Shown in pieces: positions 56,101 to 64,000 of a stretch of DNA of 64,000 nt (position 1 is its first letter; each line of letters opens with the position of its first letter). Source of the stretch: Engraulis encrasicolus (Eukaryota; Chordata; Actinopteri; Clupeiformes; Engraulidae). Below the pieces are notes generated by a model, which saw only the letters and a program-made list of their open reading frames with translations, did no database searches and was not told where the DNA came from. The stretch lies in assembly GCF_034702125.1 (NCBI RefSeq), contig NC_085875.1, positions 42,878,770-42,942,769 on the forward strand, given 5' to 3'. Both the position numbers and the translations under genes were made by a program.

Positions 56101-58224
56101 GTGATAGCTATAACATGCGTCATTAGGCCCATGTGTAAGACTTATAATAGGTAGCCTATAATAGGCTACTCCAGTCGGCACACCAAAGGCTACGCATGTC
56201 CCCTGTCTTGTCTAACTGTTGATGCGGATGTTGCAATGTTATTAAAAGTTATTTTATAGACTGTAACCAATCCTCCACTGACAGCCAGACAACAGTATGA
56301 ATCATCTGAACTCTAATGGTTCAAGAGACCACTATATGCTGGCCTAATGCAAAAAGTCAGTAATTGCGCGGAGCTCCAAACTGTGTCAAATGACTCAAAC
56401 GTAGTCCAGTGGAAGTAGGCTAGGCTATTATTGACATGTGGCAATTTTGTTACTGATTAGCCTACCACATATTTTGCAGACCAGTGATTTTTATTGAAAT
56501 GAACATTTTGGTATAAAATCACGGCAACTAATTTTCAACAATACAGTTACTGCCTTTTTGCTTTGATGGGTAGCATGTCTGTATGGCAGTAGGCCTATGG
56601 CTGTTTCTTAGAACCCATTATGTCAGTTATTGCCTATTCCATCCAACTCTGCAGTGTCTCATTCCTCTTTACATGATGGGTAGGGGCTGTCCATTTCGAA
56701 TGGAACATGGTGCGTAACAGGCCTTGGTGAAATCGGCAATTCACTAACAGTTTTCGGCGGGTCTGCTCTGCTGCCAGGGTCTGGAACACCCAAGTAGATC
56801 TGTCTCCTGGGTGATGGCGGGATACCAATCGTACAAGCTGTAATTCTGCTTTAGCCTATTGCAGGGGTGGGACCGTCCACTATCCCGACTTAGCTCCCCT
56901 TTCACGCCAAATACGCCTAATCCCATATTTTAGCAAGGGAAACTGGCATCCCACAGTATATTAAAGGACAAGGGAGTCAAACCCCAAATCCATTTGTCCC
57001 CGCTATCAAAAGCAGGTTTTCTGAAGTCATGTGGACCCACACGGACAGAACATGTTTTTTGGTCTTTGATACTCGGGGCTGGTCCGCGAATTAGGCCTAC
57101 CGCATGTCATCCTACCTGCCCATGGAACTTTTCTAAAACATTTCAGGTAGGCTATAATAGGCCTATTTGACTTGCTATATTCATACGCCCAAAGACATGC
57201 TGGTCGTACCAAAAGGGTAGCCTACAATTATATTAGGCCTAGATCACTGTATTCAGCCTTGTTACAACCTATCATGCGTCTACATTTTCAAGCTATGGTT
57301 TTGTAATATTATTATTGGCTTGGACATATTTCATCGGCACATTTAATTTGATCATAGCGGCTCAGCAACAAGAATATTAACCACCAGCATGGGCCTGCAT
57401 GTTTTCATGGTAGTCAATATGCAGTAGGCTAGGCTATCTGAAGTCGGAATGATGACAGATAGATAAGGGATGCGCCCTTGGAGGAGATGAGAGATCAGCG
57501 TCTAAATATAAACGGTACAAGGCTCTCACTAATTAATGCGATTAAAATGAGCATACCTTTCAAATCATACAACTGAAAGTTTGCCCTAGGGACATAAAAT
57601 GCCAAAATAAATAAATGGAAGGAATAGTCCTGTTGAAAAATGTTGTGCTAAACGTGATTTTCTTTCATGCCGTTTTATTCTAAAGCTATAATAAAGGTTT
57701 TGCTTTACCCGTGAAAGGCATGTTTTAATCCATTTTAACAGAGCTGAAAAAAGGTTAAAAATATATTGTTTTTTACAGTAATAACAGTCGTTAATTACAA
57801 ATGGTTATAGTGCAAATTACAATTCACTGTAGGCCTACACAATTAAGAGCACATAGGCTATATTTAAATAAAAAATCATCTTCTTTGGATTGTATACATT
57901 CAACACTTCTGCTGTATTTACAAACACATCTTTGGGCCAAAGTCAGACACAGTAATCTGCCAGAAATGTATAAATGCACAACATCAATATTATGGATGTG
58001 AAAAGCTGTGAAATTTGCACTGTTTTTAATGTCTTCGCCTTTAAGTAAGTACCACAACTGCCACTAACAAACAGTAACACTGCGAAGAAAAAGCCTGATG
58101 AAAAAGAATGAGGGGCACATGGAAAATGCAGAAGTCTCTTCCTGGGCAACCAACATCCTCCTGCAGCCTGAGGTGAGACTGAGGGAGGTGAGGCTTTACA
58201 GCAGTCAGGGAAAACAGGGGGATG

Positions 58225-58229
<5 letters not shown>
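53101..58229. other. foxa2 downstream region, no gene recognised
   Basis: Mostly unique AT-rich DNA with little transposon content compared with the rest of the window. No frame resembles a known family. Could hold conserved non-coding elements or a non-coding transcript, but nothing can be shown by eye. Confidence 0.4.
55490..55590. repeat. ATA/ACA low-complexity tract
   Basis: About 100 bp of irregular aat/aac triplets in the region downstream of foxa2. Confidence 0.8.
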
Positions 58230-58306
<77 letters not shown>

Positions 58307-58370
58307 CAGAGAGAGAGAAAGACAGACAGAGACAGAGACAGAAACAGAGAGACAGAGAGAGACAGAGACA
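58230..58370. repeat. (GA)n-(CAGA)n compound microsatellite
   Basis: GA 58230-58262, CAGA 58265-58306, then degenerate gacaga to about 58370. Confidence 0.92.
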
Positions 58371-59591
58371 AAACATTTTTTTGAAGACTCTTATAGTTGG
58401 TCGTGCTGCTTAGAGTGTTGAATTAGGCTAACTGTGAAATGTGCTGTGCAGACAGACACAGAGAGACAGGCTGGAGGCACAGGCCGGAGAATGTGGTGGT
58501 GGAGGAGGTGTAGTGAGCTGATTCTTGGCCACCGTTTGCAGCACTGTGTGAGAAGCGGTGCTGACAGTCCGCAACAAGCCGACACACCAGCTTCAGAGAT
58601 GCCACTCTCATGCCACGGCACTTGATTGAGCACAATGTTGGACTGGCAGCCCAACCCAACGTTGGCAGATGTGACGGCAGCTGAGCTGGGTTTGATGCAC
58701 AGACACCGTTCTTGACAACTGACATGCATAAACTCAAGCCATGTCTGTTGAGGTTTGCTTCTTGCACACAAAATATGAAGATGTTTACTTTTTAGACTAT
58801 AAAAAAGCCATGACTACATGTCATCTTAAACATTTGAGGTATGACCCCTTGGAATTGGTCCTATGCAGATGTTTCTTTTCGATAGTCAAACAAAAGAAGA
58901 GTGCCGCTTCTATTACAAACCTTCCTCTTAATATTCATAAGCAGTATCAAACAAGCCCACCGAAAACACACTTCACCAAAAACATAGTTCAATTTTTACA
59001 ATTTTAGCAATACAAATAACTGATGTATTTTATCCCAGGCCTACCTGACTTGTTTCCTGGGTCCAACCACTTTCTGTCTTGTGGCCATGCCTCTGAATAG
59101 CATGTGTGCAGAGAAACTACATGTATGGGTTCCATATCTAGCTTGGGCATGTTTGGCAGGTAGATTTTTCCTTTTTCTGAGGCTAGGAAGCAAGTTCTGG
59201 AAATAGGCTCCAAGGTAATTTAGTTGTGCTCAACCATGAAGACGGACAAAAGGGGAAAAAGAAAAGAGACGATTAATCAAAGTGATGAAATGAGTAGGCA
59301 TTTACAAAGGCTTGTATTTTGACAGTGACTGAAAACAGTCAACAACAGAACCCTTGTAAGCAGATTCTGCTGTAATGGCACTATTTCAGAAGTAAAGAAA
59401 GTGTAATCAATGAATAAAAGAAGCATTCAAAGGCTTTCTTATTCCAAACTACAGTATGTACAATTTAGTTGTACATGTACTGTAGTTATTAGTTTGTACA
59501 TCGTAAAACAGTTTTATTGTTTTGGAGCGTTTTAGCCTTTATTTGTATGGCAAACTAGTGGGAGAGACGTCACGTGGGGAAGGGTTGCAAA
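58371..59591. other. Intergenic, no gene recognised
   Basis: No coding or repeat identity recognised between the CAGA microsatellite and the LINE 3' end. Confidence 0.4.
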
Positions 59592-59950
59592 ATCAAGTCA
59601 AGTCAAGTCAAGTAGGTTTATTGTCAATTTCTTTACATGCACTGGTCATACAAAGAATTTGAAATTACATTTCTTGCTTTCCCATACAGACATAGACTAA
59701 TCTAGGTAAGGACATAGACAGTATAGACATAGACAGTACTTATACATGGACTTAAGACAGTATGGACATAGACAGTGCTCATACAGACATTTAAAGTGCA
59801 AGACTGGACAACAGAAGACTTGTAGAGGACATACATTAAGAGGTATGGCTTTTGTGCTTTTCCTAAAAAGTCCTTTATAGCGTTCTGACATGGTAATAGT
59901 AGCATTTTGAAGAAAAATAAATATTAAAAGGTCTGTCAAGTACACCAGCA

Positions 59951-59953
<3 letters not shown>

Positions 59954-60032
<79 letters not shown>
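59954..60032. repeat. (TG)n in LINE 3' UTR
   Basis: Pure TG run of about 79 bp inside the LINE 3' UTR. Confidence 0.92.
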
Positions 60033-60037
<5 letters not shown>

Positions 60038-60191
60038 ACTTGTATGTATGTGTGTATGTGTTTAGTGCAGGTAGAAGGTGCGGTGTGCGTCTGTGTGTGT
60101 GTTCGTGTGTCTCTGTGTGTGTGTGTGTGTGTGTGTGTCAGTGTGTGTCAGTGTGTGTATGTTTGGGTTTAGTGCAGAAAGTGCAGTGTGC

Positions 60192-60297
<106 letters not shown>

Positions 60298-60407
60298 ATG
60301 TTTTGAGTTAGTGCAGGTTGAAAGTTCAGATCACAAGTATAGTAGTGCAGGTGGAATGTTCAGTCGCAGATATGGTGGTGGGGGATGGGGGGGGGATGGG
60401 GGGTTTG

Positions 60408-62060
60408 TCAGTGGCCTTGCTGGCTAGGGGCTGACAGTGGAGGGAGAGTGGGTTGAGTGTTCAGCATCTTGATCGCTTGGTGCATTGTGCTGCTCGCCAG
60501 CCTGGTGGTACGGGAACGGAGGCGCCTGTACCTCTTTCCAGAGGGCAGGAGGCTGAACAGTTTGTGTGCAGGGTGGCTTGTGTCTTTGATGATCATCAGT
60601 GCTTTTCGGGTGAGGCGTGTGGTGTAAATGTCCTGCAGGGAGGGGAGTGGTACTCCAATGATCTTCTTCGCTGTGTTCACAACACGCTGGAGTGTCTTCC
60701 TGTTTTTCTCCGTGCAGCTTCCTCCCCACACTGTGATGCAGTTGGACACGACGCTCTCTATGGTTCCTCTGTAGAATGTTGTCATGATGGAGGGTGTAGC
60801 ACTTGCCTTCTTTAGTTTGCGCAGGAAGTAGAGACGCTGATGGGCCTTCTTCGCCAGTGATGTAGTGTTGGTGGTCCAAGAGAGGTCGTCGCTGATGTGC
60901 ACTCCAAGGAACTTGGTGCTGCTCACTCTCTCCACAGCATCGCCGTCGATGGTCAGTGGTGGCAGTTGTTTTTGGACCCTTTGGAAGTTGACAACAATCT
61001 CCTTGGTCTTGTTGACATTCAGCAGGAGGTTGTTGTCTTTGCACCATCTGGCCAGCAGGTCTACTTCTTCTCTGTAGTGAGTCTCATCGCCCTTGGTGAT
61101 GAGGCCCACCAGTTTTGTATCATCCGCAAACTTCACTAGATGGTTAGTGCTGTGGGTCGTTGTGCAGTCGTGTGTCAGCAGCGTGAACAGCAGGGGGCTG
61201 AGAACACAACCTTGCGGAGCCCCCGTGCTCAGGGCCAGGGTGCTTGAGGTGTTGTTCCCTACCCGTACTGCTTGTGGTCTTTGCATCAGGAAGTCCAGCA
61301 GCCAGTTGCAGAGGGAGGTGCTGAAACCTAGTTTGTCCAGTTTTCTGATGATTTGTTGTGGTATTATGGTATTGAATGCTGAACTGAAGTCAATGAACAG
61401 CATTCTCACATATGAGTCTTTATTGTCCAAGTGGGTGAGGGCTGGATGGAGGGCAGAGCAAATTGCATCCTCCGTGGATCGCTTGGCTCGGTATGCGAAC
61501 TGGTAGGGGTCCAGGGTGGGGGGTAGGGTGGCTTTGATGTGTGACAGGACTAGCCGTTCGAAGCACTTCATGATTATGGGCGTCAGTGCTACAGGACGGT
61601 AGTCATTGAAGCATGATGGTGATGATTTCTTCGGCACAGGTATGATGGTAGCAGCTTTGAAAAGTGATGGGATGACTGCTTGCTCCAGAGAGATGTTAAA
61701 GATGTCTGTGAAGACATTCTTCAGCTCTTCTGCACAATCCTTCAACACTCGGCCTGGTATGTTGTCTGGGCCAGCTGCTTTGCGTGGGTTGATGGTGGCC
61801 AGTGTCCTCTTAACACTGGCAGAGGACAGGTAAAGGGGTTGATCATGGGGGGGAGGGGGAGTTTTCTGTGGGTGAGTGTCATTTTGTGCTTCAAAGCGGG
61901 CAAAGAAACTGTTGAGGTCGTTTAGCAGAGAGGTGTTGTTGTCACAGCTTCGTGGTGCAGGCTTATAGTCCGTGATGGCCTGTATGCCCTGCCACAGGCT
62001 CTGTGCATCTCTGCTGTCTTTGAAGTGTGTTGTTATCAAAATGATCCAAGATGGATTCGA
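60408..62060 (-). CDS. LINE reverse transcriptase ORF2 fragment
   Basis: An open frame of about 550 codons without internal stop (an ATG at 62090 lies in flanking sequence and is not the native start). Residues counted from that ATG: the thumb/finger region with [16 protein letters not shown] (101-116); the catalytic [11 protein letters not shown] (232-242); [13 protein letters not shown] (290-302); and the FADD box (321-324). The C-terminal part has CITVWGGS and [18 protein letters not shown], typical of L2/CR1-type elements in fish. It would copy LINE RNA by target-primed reverse transcription. The lack of an endonuclease domain makes this copy non-autonomous. The open frame suggests a young insertion. 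Confidence 0.82.
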   Translation of the reverse strand, partial: SNPSWIILITTHFKDSRDAQSLWQGIQAITDYKPAPRSCDNNTSLLNDLNSFFARFEAQNDTHPQKTPPPPHDQPLYLSSASVKRTLATINPRKAAGPDNIPGRVLKDCAEELKNVFTDIFNISLEQAVIPSLFKAATIIPVPKKSSPSCFNDYRPVALTPIIMKCFERLVLSHIKATLPPTLDPYQFAYRAKRSTEDAICSALHPALTHLDNKDSYVRMLFIDFSSAFNTIIPQQIIRKLDKLGFSTSLCNWLLDFLMQRPQAVRVGNNTSSTLALSTGAPQGCVLSPLLFTLLTHDCTTTHSTNHLVKFADDTKLVGLITKGDETHYREEVDLLARWCKDNNLLLNVNKTKEIVVNFQRVQKQLPPLTIDGDAVERVSSTKFLGVHISDDLSWTTNTTSLAKKAHQRLYFLRKLKKASATPSIMTTFYRGTIESVVSNCITVWGGSCTEKNRKTLQRVVNTAKKIIGVPLPSLQDIYTTRLTRKALMIIKDTSHPAHKLFSLLPSGKRYRRLRSRTTRLASSTMHQAIKMLNTQPTLPPLSAPSQQGH

Positions 62061-62109
62061 ACCTGGTTCCCCATGGTCAATGTTGTTCATATAGTATGCT
62101 ATATGGTGC

Positions 62110-63160
62110 TAGCCTGAGTATCATCCTCCGTAGTGACCGCGCTGGCTCAATACTTTCGCTTGCTGACCACGGAGTCTGACCCTGCAGCCACCCCCGGCAG
62201 TTGGAATTCAGATATTCGTTCAGTATCTGAATAGCCAATAGGCTCGCTGATAGTCTAAGCCCCTCCCCAAGCCCTCTTACATATTCAACTGAAATACAAC
62301 AACTTGATGATGGCGATGTGATGTCTGTAACCAGGACATTTGATAGTGCTTGGTGTAAACTGGGACATTCACACTGGGCGTTTCTCTTCTGTTCACTTTA
62401 ATGGTTTTAGTTGACAGTTAATATCTTCATAACAAGGTTGGAACAAGCGCAGCCCCATTTCAGTGTTACTTTTTTTGCTGTCACACTCGACGCATATACA
62501 CAGACACAAACTGGGAAGGAGAGAGGGTGGGGGCTGCTCCGTGGGCTGTGCATTTGGCGCATATTAAACAACGCAACTAGTAGTTTCCCAATAAAATTTT
62601 AATCATAATGCCGTGGATCCAATACTATAATATCATATAATATTGTCCTTAAGTCTGAGCGATGCATTGATTATTTGTTTAGGGTACGTTTTCTGCCAGC
62701 TAAATGCAAGGGGGAAGGGGGCTATATTAGCAAACAAGACGATTGCACAGTTAGCCTGCTAATTTTAAATATGATCACCTGGAGCTAATAGCCTTCACAT
62801 GGCTTAATCCATCCCTGTTATCAGTCCGCTTGAGGTTTTTGCTTCGGGAAAGTGAAAAAATGAGGTCCTAATTAATCTTCAGATGGTGTCGGACCCTGAC
62901 GGTGCCATAGGCACACGTTGTATGTCTCCCTGAAATCGTAGGTTTTTGACGGACCTCGACAAGTTCTACACTCCTTAGTTACCGTTGCTGAGCTCGGATT
63001 GGTTGGCGGCCGTTTGTGGGAGGGGTTTTGCGAAAGGCTAATTCCCTCATTAAGTGAGATAATTTCCAACTGCCGGGGGTGGCTGCAGGGTCAGACTCCG
63101 TGGTCAGCAAGCGAAAGTATTGAGCCAGCGCGGTCACTACGGAGGATGATACTCAGGCTA
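62110..63160. mobile_element. MITE with 97-bp identical inverted repeats and 9-bp target repeat
   Basis: The inverted repeats 62110-62206 and 63064-63160 (ends TAGCCTGAGTATCATCC) appear identical over 97 bp. The flanking direct repeats atatggtgc (62101-62109 and 63161-63169) are perfect. A 9-bp duplication and long inverted repeats suggest a Mutator-like origin, though other superfamilies cannot be excluded. 1051 bp, no recognisable transposase. Confidence 0.78.
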
Positions 63161-63229
63161 ATATGGTGCGGTGTGTTAGTGCAATTTGCGCCACAGGAAC
63201 TCCCATCATACAGTAGAAGTAAAAATAGA

Positions 63230-63327
63230 ATTCTCTCAGAATTCTGTGGAATGGACACGGATCTTTGAAACTGACACAGATTTCGTGTCCCAAAAATCTC
63301 TGTCAATTCCACGGAATTCTGAGAGAT
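63230..63327. repeat. Short nested hairpin
   Basis: The arms 63230-63252 (attctctcagaattctgtgg) and 63306-63327 are near-perfect inverted copies. A second inverted pair ggacacg/cgtgtcc (63254-63291) lies inside. Probably a tiny foldback or MITE remnant. Confidence 0.5.
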
Positions 63328-63365
63328 CATGCTGGTTAGTTCTTTTTTTAATGTATTTTTTGACA

Positions 63366-63516
63366 TTTTAGCCTTTATTCAGATAGGACAGTGAAAGATA
63401 GTCAAGAAATTAGTTGGGAGAGAGTTTGGGAAGGATCTGCAAATGACCCGGGCAGGACTCAAACCTGGGTCGGCAGCATTGTGGCCCAGTGCCCTATCGT
63501 TAGGTCACGGTAGGGC
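63366..63516 (-). mobile_element. tRNA-derived SINE
   Basis: On the minus strand: ggccctaccgtgacctaacg (A-box region), GGTTTGAGTCC (B box), then the body and end cactgtcctatctgaataaa. Same family as 15775-15932. Confidence 0.7.
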
Positions 63517-63915
63517 CACGTTGGTTTGTTCCTGAGAGACAAACTGAGAGCTACATGCATCACTCGATGGTGATGAGTCTGGCTGGTAAGCTAGCTTCAG
63601 AACTTGAGATGACGCGGAGATGACAAGCTAGAGCACCTGAGCGTGGTCATCAAAATAGGGGGGCAAAGTGGCCCTCAGGCAACAGGGTCCCGTGTATCTG
63701 GTTGCCCCACAGGAGTCAGGATTTTTTTTTTACATATTAAAATCATATGAAGGGGGGTGGGGTGGGGTGAGGGGTGTTGAGCCCACTGGAGCTGTCCAAT
63801 GGTGCACATACCCATGGCATTACACCCTTGGCCCTGAGTTAGAACCACCACCTCTAAAGCATCTCCACTGCTCTCCTCTGCATATGTGTGCTTCTCTTGT
63901 CCAGCATAGACTATC

Positions 63916-64000
63916 AACACACACATGTGCAGGATAGATGTGCCAGTGGCTTGATCATTAACACACACATGTGCAGGATAGATGTGCCAGTGTCTGACTT
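63916..64000. repeat. Start of a 44-bp tandem repeat
   Basis: aacacacacatgtgcaggat and the following gatgtgccagtg recur at 63916 and 63960. The second copy diverges in its last bases and runs into the window edge, so copy number is unknown. Confidence 0.7.

Noticed and set aside
60424..61047. 207-codon frame overlapping the LINE
   Set aside because: Shadow frame of the reverse transcriptase; rich in Gln/His/Pro with no domain.

Overview
This is a repeat-rich window of a teleost fish nuclear genome. The evidence is the two spliced vertebrate genes, the very abundant (CA)n/(GA)n microsatellites, fish-type tRNA-derived SINEs, an L2/CR1-like LINE and many small hAT, Tc1 and piggyBac-like DNA elements. 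The species cannot be fixed from the sequence; a clupeiform-like fish is only a guess from repeat style.

Layout. From 1 to about 32960 the window carries the 3' half of prkd3 (protein kinase D3) on the plus strand. Nine coding exons at 3664-30356 encode the C-terminal part of the PH domain, the whole kinase domain and the C-terminal tail. A long 3' UTR follows, with AATAAA at 32937. The upstream exons lie outside the window. The first intron after exon 3664-3967 is about 16 kb long. Most of it is one nested object: a hAT-type MITE with an intact 8-bp target duplication (4055-15604), into which an 11.2-kb head-to-tail array of six 1.7-2.1-kb units has been inserted (4248-15457). The same intron also holds a 2.0-kb hAT-like element (17241-19233). 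A 1.37-kb foldback element (21637-23004) and a SINE (23538-23735) lie almost against prkd3 exons.

From about 33 to 50.8 kb there is no recognisable protein-coding gene, only microsatellites, a piggyBac-like MITE, a dead Tc1-like transposon, hAT MITEs and SINE or LINE fragments. Unannotated regulatory DNA may lie among them. The second gene is foxa2 (two coding exons, 50887-50955 and 51588-52757, 412 aa), a pioneer forkhead transcription factor of endoderm, notochord and floor plate. From 53.1 to 59.6 kb no gene was recognised. The right end holds a 5'-truncated L2/CR1-like LINE on the minus strand (59592-62060) whose reverse transcriptase frame is still open, a MITE with 97-bp identical inverted repeats and a 9-bp target duplication (62110-63160), and a further SINE.

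The two genes are not functionally coupled by anything visible here: prkd3 is a diacylglycerol/PKC-responsive Ser/Thr kinase and foxa2 a developmental regulator. The strongest candidate for something unusual is the 11.2-kb array. Each unit has asymmetric terminal inverted repeats, a short hairpin near its 3' end and insertion in a T run, which together resemble a non-autonomous Helentron-like rolling-circle element in tandem.
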